This document shows positions 24,798 to 33,545 of a stretch of DNA of 64,000 nt, piece after piece. Every line of letters starts with the position of its first letter. Position 1 is the first letter of the stretch. The stretch is from Pedobacter nanyangensis (GTDB lineage: Bacteria; Bacteroidota; Bacteroidia; Sphingobacteriales; Sphingobacteriaceae). The stretch lies in assembly GCF_003313505.1 (NCBI RefSeq), contig NZ_QMHO01000001.1:660534-724533 (forward strand). The letters run 5' to 3'. A model generated the notes under the pieces. That model was not told the DNA's origin and did not search any database. It saw only the letters and a program-made list of their open reading frames with translations. The position numbers were made by a program, and so were the translations under genes.

Positions 24798-26186
24798 ATG
24801 AACCGTAGAAATTTACTTAAAACACTTTCGCTTACCGTTGGTGCGTCCATTGTAGGTACAGAGGTGTTGGCCAAAGTTGGCGAACGTTCCTTTCTGTACA
24901 ACATTCCAGAGAACCCCAATCACAAAAGTTTGGATAAACCTGTAACCGCAATTACGATTGGCGCCGGAAACAGAGGTATGGTGTATGGTGGTTTTGCGGC
25001 AAAATTTACTGATCAAATTAAAATTGTTGGTGTTGCCGAGCCAAATGCCTTCAGAAACGATAGATATGCCAAAATACATAACATACCAGCTGAAAACCGT
25101 TTCAACACTTGGGAAGAGGTGTTTAAAAGACCAAAATTTGCCGATGCGGTGATCATTTCTACGCCAGATAACCTGCATTATGAACCTTGTATGAAGGCTT
25201 TGGCTATGGGCTACGATATCCTTTTGGAAAAACCTATTGCCCCTACGGAAAAAGAGTGTAGGGACATTTTAAATCTGGCAAAAAAGAACAATCGTATCGT
25301 AGCGGTTTGTCACGTGTTAAGGTATGCGCCTTACTTTGTGAAAATGAAGGAGCTTATTGCCAATGGCGCTATTGGAGAAGTGATCAGTATCCAACATTTT
25401 GAGCCTATAGAGCATACCCACATGGCCCACTCTTATGTGCGGGGAAACTGGCATAACTCTAAAGAAACTACGCCAATCATCTTGGCCAAATCATGCCATG
25501 ATTTGGATATTGTGAAGTGGGTAATTAACAAGCCTAGCAAGAAAATATCAGCCATGGGCGATTTGAAATGGTTCAGGAAGGAAAATGCGCCTCAGGGGAG
25601 TACCGCTCGTTGTACCGACGGATGTAAGGTAGAGAGAACATGCCCTTATTCGGCAATCAAGGAATATGTTGATCTTAACAAACGTACCTCGGTTTTTGAC
25701 GTCCCTACTGGAACCAAAGACCGTAAAGCCTTCATCACCGAGAAGCTGAAAACAACCAACTACGGGCGTTGTGTGTACAGGATGGAAAATGACCAGCCAG
25801 ACCACTACGTAACCAATATCCAATTTGCCGACAGTGTTACGGCTAGTTTCTCCATGGAGGCCTTTACATCCTACCACGGTAGAAGAACCAGGGTAATGGG
25901 CAGCATGGGCGATTTGGTGGGCGACATGACCGAGCTGGTGCATTATGATTTTAGGACAGGAAAAGACACCAAGTTTATTCCCAAAGCTGAAGATGTGGAA
26001 GAATACAAGAACAGTGGCCACGGTGGCGGCGACTGGCTGCTGGTGCGTGACTTTGTGCAAGCAGTAGCACAAAAAAATCCAGCTTTACTTACCTCAACAA
26101 TTGATGAATCTATCGAAAGCCACGTGATGGGCTTTATGGCCGAGGAAAGCCGTAAGCAAAATAAAGTAATGGATATTAAGATGTAA
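24798..26186 (+). CDS. Tat-exported Gfo/Idh/MocA family oxidoreductase
   Basis: A 462-residue NAD(P)-dependent oxidoreductase. It starts with a twin-arginine signal (MNRRNLLKTLSLTVGASIVG), then the Rossmann motif AITIGAGNRG (51-60), DAVIISTPDNLHYEP, the family EKP motif in LLEKPIAPTEKE, and KSCHDLDIVKW with the likely catalytic histidine. A cysteine-rich patch CTDGCKVERTCPY follows, as in many exported Bacteroidota relatives. The family oxidises or epimerises sugars and related polyols; exported members often act on glycans in the periplasm. A start at 24756 is in frame, but it would bury the Tat signal, so 24798 is chosen. The substrate is unknown. Confidence 0.87.
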   Translation: MNRRNLLKTLSLTVGASIVGTEVLAKVGERSFLYNIPENPNHKSLDKPVTAITIGAGNRGMVYGGFAAKFTDQIKIVGVAEPNAFRNDRYAKIHNIPAENRFNTWEEVFKRPKFADAVIISTPDNLHYEPCMKALAMGYDILLEKPIAPTEKECRDILNLAKKNNRIVAVCHVLRYAPYFVKMKELIANGAIGEVISIQHFEPIEHTHMAHSYVRGNWHNSKETTPIILAKSCHDLDIVKWVINKPSKKISAMGDLKWFRKENAPQGSTARCTDGCKVERTCPYSAIKEYVDLNKRTSVFDVPTGTKDRKAFITEKLKTTNYGRCVYRMENDQPDHYVTNIQFADSVTASFSMEAFTSYHGRRTRVMGSMGDLVGDMTELVHYDFRTGKDTKFIPKAEDVEEYKNSGHGGGDWLLVRDFVQAVAQKNPALLTSTIDESIESHVMGFMAEESRKQNKVMDIKM

Positions 26187-26205
26187 CTGTTTTTTAGGTG
26201 AGTGC

Positions 26206-26249
26206 TAACAAAAAATCCCGCTAGGTTTTTCTGGCGGGATTTTTTGTTA
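26206..26249. terminator. Bidirectional terminator
   Basis: TAACAAAAAATCCCGC (26206-26221) pairs perfectly with GCGGGATTTTTTGTTA (26234-26249). It sits between two converging genes (stops at 26186 and 26263) and provides T-runs in both directions. Confidence 0.9.
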
Positions 26250-26262
26250 AAAAGATTTTAGC

Positions 26263-27174
26263 CTATTTCAGTGCGATCTCCGATTTTCCCATCTGGAAGC
26301 CATCGGCATACAAAAAGATGCCATATATTCCCTTGATAAAGGCTCTGGGGTTAATCCAATCTATCTTGTACCGGGTTTCGTCGTTGTTGTAAGAAATTTC
26401 TATCGCCCTGCTATACTGCATCTGCTGGCCATCGGCCTCAAACATATTGTTCTCATCCGCAATTAAATTTCCTGCGGGGTCAATTACCCTCAGGAAAATT
26501 TTATGATAGGTTTTTTCGGCCAAATCATTTGGTACAATGGCAAAATCAATGGTGAGTTTGTTGGCCGTACTTGCTTTAGTTACGATAGAGGTTTTGCCAT
26601 TGTCCTTAACCCTGAACGCCAAAATGTTGATGTCCGATGCTTTTAGCGAAGAGCCCACCTTTACCTTTCGGTTCAAATTCCTGTTTTCTTTCCTTAGGTT
26701 TTCGGTTTGTTCATTGTAACTGTTAATGCTGGTCTTTAAACTGTCACGCTCTGTTTTCAAGAAAGAGTTTTCCTGCTCCAAAATAGCAATTTGGTTGTTG
26801 TAGCTCTTTACAAAATCTCTTAGGGAGCTGATTTGCTTATGGGCTTCATCCAGTTCCTTCTGCGTGAGCTCTCCTTTTTTAAGGGCTAGCTTAAGTTCTG
26901 CTATTTTTTCCCTGGCCAGTTTCTGTTCCTCAATAAGTCTATCGTTAAGGGTCACATTCAAGAGGTTCACTCGGTCCAGTTCCACTTCAATTTTCTCCAC
27001 CTCTAGCTTTAAACGATCTTTTTCTGTACTGATGGTTACAAACCTGCTGGTTTGTTGTTGGTCCCTAAAATAGAGGTAGCCATTTATGCCTAGCAATGCA
27101 ACAATTACAACAATGAGAAAGTAAACCTTATTCCGATCTACCTTGTTATCTACAGTTTTTTCCTGTGTCTGCAT
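26263..27174 (-). CDS. Membrane-anchored coiled-coil protein of unknown function
   Basis: A 303-residue protein. After a short basic cytoplasmic part comes one transmembrane helix (about 18-35, VYFLIVVIVALLGINGYLYF), a long coiled coil (about 44-172, rich in heptad Leu/Ile with many Glu, Lys and Arg) and a C-terminal beta-rich domain (about 180-303, with LRVIDPAGNLIADENNMF). I know of similar uncharacterised Bacteroidota proteins but no function. It is transcribed alone, divergently from the GHL10 gene; their shared 150-base gap must hold both promoters. Confidence 0.72.
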   Translation of the reverse strand: MQTQEKTVDNKVDRNKVYFLIVVIVALLGINGYLYFRDQQQTSRFVTISTEKDRLKLEVEKIEVELDRVNLLNVTLNDRLIEEQKLAREKIAELKLALKKGELTQKELDEAHKQISSLRDFVKSYNNQIAILEQENSFLKTERDSLKTSINSYNEQTENLRKENRNLNRKVKVGSSLKASDINILAFRVKDNGKTSIVTKASTANKLTIDFAIVPNDLAEKTYHKIFLRVIDPAGNLIADENNMFEADGQQMQYSRAIEISYNNDETRYKIDWINPRAFIKGIYGIFLYADGFQMGKSEIALK

Positions 27175-27324
27175 TATGTTTTTGAGTCTCTTAAATAAAA
27201 TCTGTAGCGCTAATGATTTGCTAACTTAACAAAAAATCAAAAAAGTATAAAAATAATGTCACTTTTGTATTTAAACAACCTAAAAGTTCGTTAACCTATT
27301 TAGCGTATTAACAAACCATTCAGC

Positions 27325-28881
27325 ATGTTCAGATTCCTATCCAAGTATAACCTCGTATTTGCACTTTTTTTATCGATTGCTTTCGTTTCAACATTAAACG
27401 CTCAACAAGAAGCAAAAATTGTACCTAAACGCGAATTTAGAGGGGTATGGATTGCAACGGTTACCAATATCGATTGGCCATCAAAGCCGGGGCTTAACGC
27501 AGACCAGCAAAAGCAGGAACTGATAGCTATTTTAGACCAGCATCATCGGAACGGGATGAACGCCATTCTGCTTCAAATAAGGCCTACGGCAGATGCTTTA
27601 TATGCTAAATCCAGGGAGCTGTGGAGCCACTGGCTGCTGGGCAAGCAAGGCGCTGCACCTGCACCAGGTTATGATCCTTTGGCTTTTGCCATTAAGGAGG
27701 CACACCAGAGGGGCATGGAGCTGCACGCATGGTTTAATCCCTACAGAGCCACCATGTCGGCCAGGGCGGTTACGCATCCTGAGCATATCACCAACAAAAG
27801 ACCCGAGTTATTCTATACGTATGGCGGGCAAAAACTGTTCGATCCGGGCATTCCCGAAAACAGGGAATATATCACGCAGGTAATTTTGGACGTTGTAAAA
27901 GGCTATAATATTGACGGCGTGCATTTTGATGATTATTTCTATCCTTACCGTATCTCGGGGCAGGTAATCAATGATTCGGCCACCTTTGCAAAATATCCCA
28001 ACGGTTTTACCAAAATAGATGATTGGCGAAGAAACAATGTTGATTTATTGGTAAAGATGGTGAACGACAGTGTCCACTATTATAAGAAACATATCAAATT
28101 TGGCATTAGCCCTTTTGGTATTTGGCGAAATTTTAGGGAAGATACCCTGGGCTCTAAAACCAATGGCCTGTCCAACTATGGGGAGCTTTATGCCGATTCA
28201 AGGAAATGGATTAAAGAAGGTTGGGTAGATTACATCAATCCGCAGATTTATTTCTCGTTTTCACGGGCTGCGGCCCCTTTTAAGGTATTGTTAGACTGGT
28301 GGGGCAATAATACCTTCGGCAGGCATCTATATATCGGACAAGCGGCCTATTTGATCCATAATGGTTCTACCAAAAGAGAACCTGCCTGGGCAAGGCCGGG
28401 TGAAATTCCCAATCAAATTAGGGCAATTAGGGAAAACAACCGTGTGCAGGGCAGCGTTTATTTCAGTTCAAAGTCTTTTTCAACGGTGGCGCGTGGGCTT
28501 GCAGATTCATTGCGGAACAACTTTTATAAGTACCCGGCCCTGCCTCCGCAAATGCCCTGGATAGATGACATAGTGCCCAATGAGCCGCAACACTTAACCG
28601 CAGAGGCACAAAACGATGGAATCAATATCAAATGGACCAAACCTTTGAAGGCTAAAGATGGAGAAACGGCATCGGGATATGTCGTTTACCGTTTTGATGA
28701 AGGCGAAAAGATTTCGGTGTTGGACGCTAAAAATATTGTGCATATCACCTTTGAGGATTATACCTTTTTTCTGGATACCAACGTAGAAAAAGGAAAGCGC
28801 TATAGCTATTTGGTTACGGCACTAGATCGTATCAAGAACGAAAGCGATCCAAGTGGGCCGGTTGGTGTGGAGGCTAAATAA
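27325..28881 (+). CDS. GHL10 (DUF187) family glycosyl-hydrolase-like protein
   Basis: A 518-residue exported protein. The signal peptide (about 1-26, ending TLNAQ) is followed by a TIM-barrel domain (about 35-400) with the family features PKREFRGVWIATVTNIDWPS, LLQIRPTADALY, HAWFNPYRATM and GVHFDDYFYPY, and by a C-terminal fibronectin-III-like domain (about 418-515). GHL10 proteins (YngK-like) are predicted glycan hydrolases, possibly acting on peptidoglycan or other N-acetylated polymers; the biochemical substrate is not certain. The ATG at 27325 gives a good signal peptide. It stands alone and a weak terminator hairpin follows. Confidence 0.87.
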   Translation: MFRFLSKYNLVFALFLSIAFVSTLNAQQEAKIVPKREFRGVWIATVTNIDWPSKPGLNADQQKQELIAILDQHHRNGMNAILLQIRPTADALYAKSRELWSHWLLGKQGAAPAPGYDPLAFAIKEAHQRGMELHAWFNPYRATMSARAVTHPEHITNKRPELFYTYGGQKLFDPGIPENREYITQVILDVVKGYNIDGVHFDDYFYPYRISGQVINDSATFAKYPNGFTKIDDWRRNNVDLLVKMVNDSVHYYKKHIKFGISPFGIWRNFREDTLGSKTNGLSNYGELYADSRKWIKEGWVDYINPQIYFSFSRAAAPFKVLLDWWGNNTFGRHLYIGQAAYLIHNGSTKREPAWARPGEIPNQIRAIRENNRVQGSVYFSSKSFSTVARGLADSLRNNFYKYPALPPQMPWIDDIVPNEPQHLTAEAQNDGINIKWTKPLKAKDGETASGYVVYRFDEGEKISVLDAKNIVHITFEDYTFFLDTNVEKGKRYSYLVTALDRIKNESDPSGPVGVEAK

Positions 28882-28884
28882 AAA

Positions 28885-28918
28885 AAGTCCACCAAGCGCT
28901 TATACTCCGTGGACCCTT
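28885..28918 (+). terminator. Weak terminator-like hairpin after the GHL10 gene
   Basis: GTCCAC (28887-28892) and GTGGAC (28909-28914) pair over 6 bases with a 16-base loop, preceded by A-rich sequence and followed by CCTTTG. Energetically modest. Confidence 0.4.
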
Positions 28919-29168
28919 TGGAAATTTACTGATCAAAGTTTTGTCTTAACGGTAATTACTTTTCCACTGATAGATTTTCCATTGTGCAGTTGTATTTTGT
29001 GTGATTGTGCTCTGGTAAAAAAGGGAAGGATTGCTCGTACAGCAAAAATTAGATGTTTATCTGTGATCTTTTTTTAGATTTTGGAGCGAAAAGTATGATT
29101 TAGTTTCTAATTTTTCAAGAGTATGAAGTATTGATAAAGAGGGGGCAAAAGGCAATCAAATTGATGTT
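28919..29168. other. Intergenic region without a supported gene
   Basis: About 250 bases between the GHL10 gene and the terminator of the M16 protease. On the minus strand a stretch of some 46 codons (about 29070 down to 28933) reads like protein at its end (KIQLHNGKSISGKVITV), but has no start codon; it may be a gene remnant. No RNA gene is recognised. Confidence 0.4.
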
Positions 29169-29238
29169 ATAAAAAAGGGCGGCCCCATAAAAATGCCTAA
29201 CTTTTTGGGTGCAGTGTACATTGGCCGCCCTTTTTTAT
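29169..29238. terminator. Long perfect terminator stem after the M16 protease gene
   Basis: ATAAAAAAGGGCGGCC (29169-29184) pairs exactly with GGCCGCCCTTTTTTAT (29223-29238) with a 38-base loop. T-runs exist in both directions; the minus-strand protease stops 20 bases away. Confidence 0.85.
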
Positions 29239-29257
29239 GTTGCTTTAAAGCTAAATA

Positions 29258-32119
29258 TTAATTTTCTGGCAACAATACCAAGCGGATGTAATTATCTCCA
29301 TTTAGGTATTTTTGTGCCGCGGCCTTGGTGGCTTCTACAGTTACGCCATTAATGCGTGCTGCATTTCCCAAAACCTGATCTAGGTTATCGCCATACTTTA
29401 AGCGATTGGTTAAATAATTTACCCAAAAAGCATTTTCACGGAGGCTTAGTTCCTCTTGTCTCAGTTCTTCAGATTTGAATTTCTGTAAATCCTCAGCGGT
29501 TACGCCATTTTGCTTAAAGGCACTTACTTCCTCTAGCGCAGCTTTAATCAGTTTTTCAACGTTGGCTTTGGCGCAGTTAAATGAAATGGTGAAGAAATAA
29601 TGTGCTGATGGGTATTTTTGTACGCTTAAAGATACGCCAGGGCTATAAACGCCACTTTCTTTTTCGCGAAGGCGCTCAGTGATTTTAATATCCAACGAAG
29701 CTTTTAAAGCATCTAACATTACATTGTTCTCTGCGTTATAGGTGTAATCATCATGAAATACCAATTGTACGGTAACCTTGTCTTCCAAACCTTTTTTAAC
29801 GGCTTTGCTTACTTGCCCTTTTGGAGGGTTAATGCCGTTGTCCACAAAGTTTTCATTTCTGTTTAACGAAGGCAAGCTGGCCAAGTAAGTAGTGATAAAC
29901 GGTTTGATTTTCTCTACCTCAAAATTGCCTACAAACACGAAGGTTTGGCCGCTGGCATCTGCAAAACGATCTTTGTAAAAGGCAAAGGCCTTATCCAAGT
30001 TGATTTTATCGATGTCAGCAAGGTTGGTAGGCATGCCGCGTTTGTGGTAGTTGGCCATTACGGCTTGTACCGTATCTGCAAAAACGCTTGTAGGGCTACT
30101 GTTTTTGTTTGCCGTAATTACCTTGTAATCGCTGATATTCTTGTTGAAAATCTCTACATCTTTACGCGGGTTGGTTGCGTAGGCATAAATCAACTGGAAG
30201 GCAGTTTCCAGATCTTTTGGCGAAGTACTTCCTGAAAAACCTTGGTAAAGATCATTGATGTATGCGCCGGCCGAAACCGTTTTGCCTGCTAAATATTTGC
30301 TCAATTGGGTAGGGTTGAAATCACCTACACCGCTTTGGGCAATAAGGTTGGCATTATCTGCCGACTGAAAATCGTCGTCTTTGGCCAATGATGAGCCACC
30401 CTTAGCAAAAGAGGTGAAGATAATCTGATCATTTTTGAAATCAGTAGGTTTTAATACGACTTTAACGCCGTTGCTTAAAGTTAATGAGGTTACGCCAATT
30501 TTGTCATTTTTGGTTTCGTTAACAATGGTTCCGGCTTTTGGAGCTTGCGCTATAAGTGGTTTGTTTACGGTATTGTCAACATAAGGCGTTACCCCGTTGC
30601 CAGCATTTTTAATGGCAGCCAATAAAGCAGCTTCGGTAGGTAAGTTCTCTTTCTCCTTTTCAGGCGCCTGAACTACCACAATTTGATTGGTTTGGGTTAC
30701 CATTGCTTTTGCGGCGGCGTTTACATCTGCTAAGGTAATGTGCTGAAGCATTTTTTTAGACAGTTCATAAGTTAGCTCGGCAGAAGGCATTGCTGCGCCA
30801 ATTAGGAAGTTGTTAAGGTATTGCTGCACAAAAGCTGCAGATTTGGTCTTGTCTTTTTCCTTGAATTGTTTCTCCACGCTAGCTTCCACTTTTTTCTTTG
30901 CCGTTTCCAATTCGCCAGCGGTGAAACCAAACTTGGCCATACGTTCGTTTTCGGCAATGGCCGCAACAATGGCTTTTTGCAATTCAGCACCTGTTTTTGC
31001 TACGGCTACGGTTTGCAAAGCACTAATATCCCAGATCAATCCGCCTTGATAAGGTGCGTATGAGCTTTGGGCAAACAGGAAAGGGGCATTTCCTTTTTGG
31101 GTAATTTCTGCAAGGCGAGCAGCAATCATGCTGTTTACCAAGTTTTGGGTGAATTGCAATTTATAATCAGCTTCTGTTTTAACAGGGCCCTGTTTTTGTT
31201 TGTAAATTACCTGGGCTACGTTATAAGGTTGTTCCTTATCGGTCACCAATTTAATTAGTGGTTGGGCATTGTCAGGAATACTGTAATAAGGCCTTGCTCG
31301 CTCATTGGCAGGGTTCTTTAGATCGGAGAAGTTCGCGATAATCAGCTTTTCTACTTCGTTTACGTCAAAATCTCCTACGGCAATTACCGACTGAAGATTT
31401 GGGCGGTACCAATCTTTGTAAAAGTTACGGATTTTGTCGTGCGTAAAATTTTGCAGTAACTGAACATCGCCAATAGGCAAGCGCTTGGCATATTGAGAGT
31501 TGCCCAATAGCAACGGTAAAAGTTGCTTTCTGATCCTTTCGCCGGCATCTTTACCACGTTGGCGGTCTTCTTCGATAATTACACCACGTTCGTTGTCAAT
31601 TTCTTTGCCATCCATGCTTACTTTTCCGGCCCAGTTGGCCAAAATTTTAAAGCCGGTTTTAAAAACCTCAGCGCTGTCGGTTGGAATTGGTAGTTGATAA
31701 ACCGTTTGGTTAAAACCCGTGTAGGCATTAAGGTCGGCACCAAAACGTACCCCTGCTTTTTGTAGGTAATTGATGATTTCGTTTTTAGGGAAATCTTTGG
31801 TGCCGTTAAAGGCCATGTGCTCTGTAAAATGCGCCAAGCCTAATTGGTCTTCATTCTCCATCAAAGAACCAATTTTATTGCCCAGGTATAATTCAGCACG
31901 GTTTTTTGGTTCGGTATTTTTTTTGATGTAGTACACTAAACCGTTCGGCAATTTTCCAATTTTAACGCCAGGATCATTGGGGATGGTGGGACTTACAGCT
32001 GGTTTGGCAGCGGTTTTAGCCGTTGCAGTTTTTGCTGGTGCCTTTTTTTGTGCAAATGCTGGTTGAGCTAACACAAAAGAAAGTGCGCCAACCGCAAGTA
32101 AATGCAGGTTTTTTTTCAT
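29258..32119 (-). CDS. M16 family zinc protease, two-unit (pitrilysin/insulinase type)
   Basis: A 953-residue exported protein with signal peptide (about 1-23, ending PAFAQ) followed by an Ala/Lys/Thr-rich linker (25-43). The inverted zinc motif is LAHFTEH (H97, E100, H101), with the third zinc ligand in the ERGVIIEEDRQRG stretch about 80 residues on. Both M16 halves are present: the first to about residue 500, the second inactive-type half from about 560 (KIGVTSLTLSNGVKVVLKP). Such proteins degrade peptides in the periplasm; the length is that of the single-chain class. It is transcribed alone with its own terminator. Confidence 0.9.
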   Translation of the reverse strand: MKKNLHLLAVGALSFVLAQPAFAQKKAPAKTATAKTAAKPAVSPTIPNDPGVKIGKLPNGLVYYIKKNTEPKNRAELYLGNKIGSLMENEDQLGLAHFTEHMAFNGTKDFPKNEIINYLQKAGVRFGADLNAYTGFNQTVYQLPIPTDSAEVFKTGFKILANWAGKVSMDGKEIDNERGVIIEEDRQRGKDAGERIRKQLLPLLLGNSQYAKRLPIGDVQLLQNFTHDKIRNFYKDWYRPNLQSVIAVGDFDVNEVEKLIIANFSDLKNPANERARPYYSIPDNAQPLIKLVTDKEQPYNVAQVIYKQKQGPVKTEADYKLQFTQNLVNSMIAARLAEITQKGNAPFLFAQSSYAPYQGGLIWDISALQTVAVAKTGAELQKAIVAAIAENERMAKFGFTAGELETAKKKVEASVEKQFKEKDKTKSAAFVQQYLNNFLIGAAMPSAELTYELSKKMLQHITLADVNAAAKAMVTQTNQIVVVQAPEKEKENLPTEAALLAAIKNAGNGVTPYVDNTVNKPLIAQAPKAGTIVNETKNDKIGVTSLTLSNGVKVVLKPTDFKNDQIIFTSFAKGGSSLAKDDDFQSADNANLIAQSGVGDFNPTQLSKYLAGKTVSAGAYINDLYQGFSGSTSPKDLETAFQLIYAYATNPRKDVEIFNKNISDYKVITANKNSSPTSVFADTVQAVMANYHKRGMPTNLADIDKINLDKAFAFYKDRFADASGQTFVFVGNFEVEKIKPFITTYLASLPSLNRNENFVDNGINPPKGQVSKAVKKGLEDKVTVQLVFHDDYTYNAENNVMLDALKASLDIKITERLREKESGVYSPGVSLSVQKYPSAHYFFTISFNCAKANVEKLIKAALEEVSAFKQNGVTAEDLQKFKSEELRQEELSLRENAFWVNYLTNRLKYGDNLDQVLGNAARINGVTVEATKAAAQKYLNGDNYIRLVLLPEN

Positions 32120-32253
32120 TGATATTAAATTAGTTAAGTGGGTGGTCTCCTAAATTTAGAGCTATTTTGTATGATAAAGTTACAAATAGATAGGGGTTTT
32201 TAGCAAGATATGCCAACGTACGTCTATAATATTTGTTTGTTGCGCCTTTGCCT

Positions 32254-33402
32254 TTAAACTTTAATAATGATGTTACGCTTATACATGATCCACAAAATCA
32301 CGTACCAGAACAGTACAAATGCGATGGCGTAAGCTAAGGAGGCATTTAAAGGATTGGTAAAACTAGCGGCAAACCAAGCCTTGTTAACGTAGTTCAGCGC
32401 TCCAATTTTTTCCCCTTCAAGATCAAGCTTGATCATATTCAGCAATCGAGGCATCAGTCCGGATAGGAAAAAAACCGTGATGGCATTTACACCATATACC
32501 ACAAAAGGCTTGGTAAATCGGTTGTACTGGTTCACATCAATTAGCCAATAGGAAAGAGACAGGATAAGGGTTGCCCATCCGCCAGTATATAAAACAAAGG
32601 AACTGGTCCACAGTGATTTGTTGATTGGGAAGCTTAGGTCCCAAAAAAGCCCGCCAATTACGGCAAGCACGCCGATTGAAAATAGCCAGGAGATTTTGGT
32701 GGCTGCATCAATGGTTTTGTTTTTGAGATACACACCAACCAGCACCCCAAACAAACAAGTGCCAATGGCAGGAATGGTACTTAAAATACCTTCTGGGTCC
32801 CATGTTTTTGCGGCCTTCCACAAATGGGCTTCGGTTAAAATGGTACGGTCAAGCCAAGCACCCAAATTGGTTTCTTTTTCTAAATTGGCAAAGCCTACAC
32901 CAGGCACAGGTACAAAGGTCATTAAGGCCCAGTAGCCAAAAAGGAAGATCACGATGGCCTGAAATAGCCTTTTGTTATTCAGTTTCAAAAACAGCACTGC
33001 AGAAATGAAAAACACCACCGCGATACGTTGTAAAACGCCAGGGATTCTGACCGTTTTTAAAGACTCCACAAAATTGAAATCGCTAAAATTTCTTGGAAAA
33101 AAAGCAAGAATAAAACCAAGTAAAAATAGGGTGAAAGCTCTTTTGAGTGCTTTTAAAATGGTTTTTCCATGAGTGCTTTGGTCATCTCTTTTGCTGCCCA
33201 TGGCATAGGCAATAGAAACGCCTACAATAAATAGGAAAAAGGGGAATACCAGGTCGGTAGGGGTGCATCCGTGCCATTCGGCATGTTCCAAGGGGGCATA
33301 GATATGGGCCCAGCTTCCGGGGTTGTTCACCAGGATCATGGCGGCAACCGTTAAGCCCCTAAAAAAGTCAAGAGATAATAGTCGTTGTGGTTTGGTTTCC
33401 AT
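32254..33402 (-). CDS. NagX-like / DUF5009 integral membrane protein
   Basis: A 382-residue protein with about ten to eleven transmembrane helices. It begins LLSLDFFRGLTVAAMILVNN and has a conserved loop with HAEWHGCTPTDLVFPFFLFIVGVSI, the hallmarks of the COG4299/DUF5009 group, related to heparan-alpha-glucosaminide N-acetyltransferase and called NagX when found among N-acetylglucosamine genes. The histidine in this loop corresponds to the acetyl-carrying residue in the human enzyme as far as I can judge. Next to NagB, AnmK and chitin genes, a role in transmembrane acetylation or uptake of amino sugars is reasonable but not proven. It lies downstream of the NagB-PIG-L gene on the same strand, across a repeat-filled gap. 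Confidence 0.83.
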   Translation of the reverse strand: METKPQRLLSLDFFRGLTVAAMILVNNPGSWAHIYAPLEHAEWHGCTPTDLVFPFFLFIVGVSIAYAMGSKRDDQSTHGKTILKALKRAFTLFLLGFILAFFPRNFSDFNFVESLKTVRIPGVLQRIAVVFFISAVLFLKLNNKRLFQAIVIFLFGYWALMTFVPVPGVGFANLEKETNLGAWLDRTILTEAHLWKAAKTWDPEGILSTIPAIGTCLFGVLVGVYLKNKTIDAATKISWLFSIGVLAVIGGLFWDLSFPINKSLWTSSFVLYTGGWATLILSLSYWLIDVNQYNRFTKPFVVYGVNAITVFFLSGLMPRLLNMIKLDLEGEKIGALNYVNKAWFAASFTNPLNASLAYAIAFVLFWYVILWIMYKRNIIIKV

Positions 33403-33418
33403 TGCGTTTAAATAAAAA

Positions 33419-33463
33419 ATATCTTCTATGTTTTAGTTCGGTTAAACTAAAGATAGAAGATAT
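33419..33463. promoter_or_regulatory. Strong AT-rich hairpin just upstream of the nagX-like start codon
   Basis: ATATCTTCTAT (33419-33429) pairs with ATAGAAGATAT (33453-33463), and inside it TTTAGTT (33432-33438) with AACTAAA (33445-33451): an 18-pair stem with one small internal loop. On the minus strand it ends 16 bases before the start codon and is followed by an AT stretch rich in T. Confidence 0.5.
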
Positions 33464-33474
33464 TTGTCAAAAGC

Positions 33475-33535
33475 TTGTCATCCTGTGCTTGTTGGAGCGT
33501 TCCGTTGGAGATTCCCGCTACGCACAGAATGACAA
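33475..33535. repeat. REP-like inverted repeat
   Basis: TTGTCATCCTGTGC (33475-33488) faces GCACAGAATGACAA (33522-33535), 13 of 14 bases pairing. It lies between the NagB-PIG-L gene and the nagX-like gene. Confidence 0.65.
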
Positions 33536-33545
33536 ATTATGGGAG

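Noticed and set aside
28853..29077. 74-codon plus-strand frame after the GHL10 gene
   Set aside because: It begins inside the GHL10 gene in another frame and crosses the terminator hairpin.
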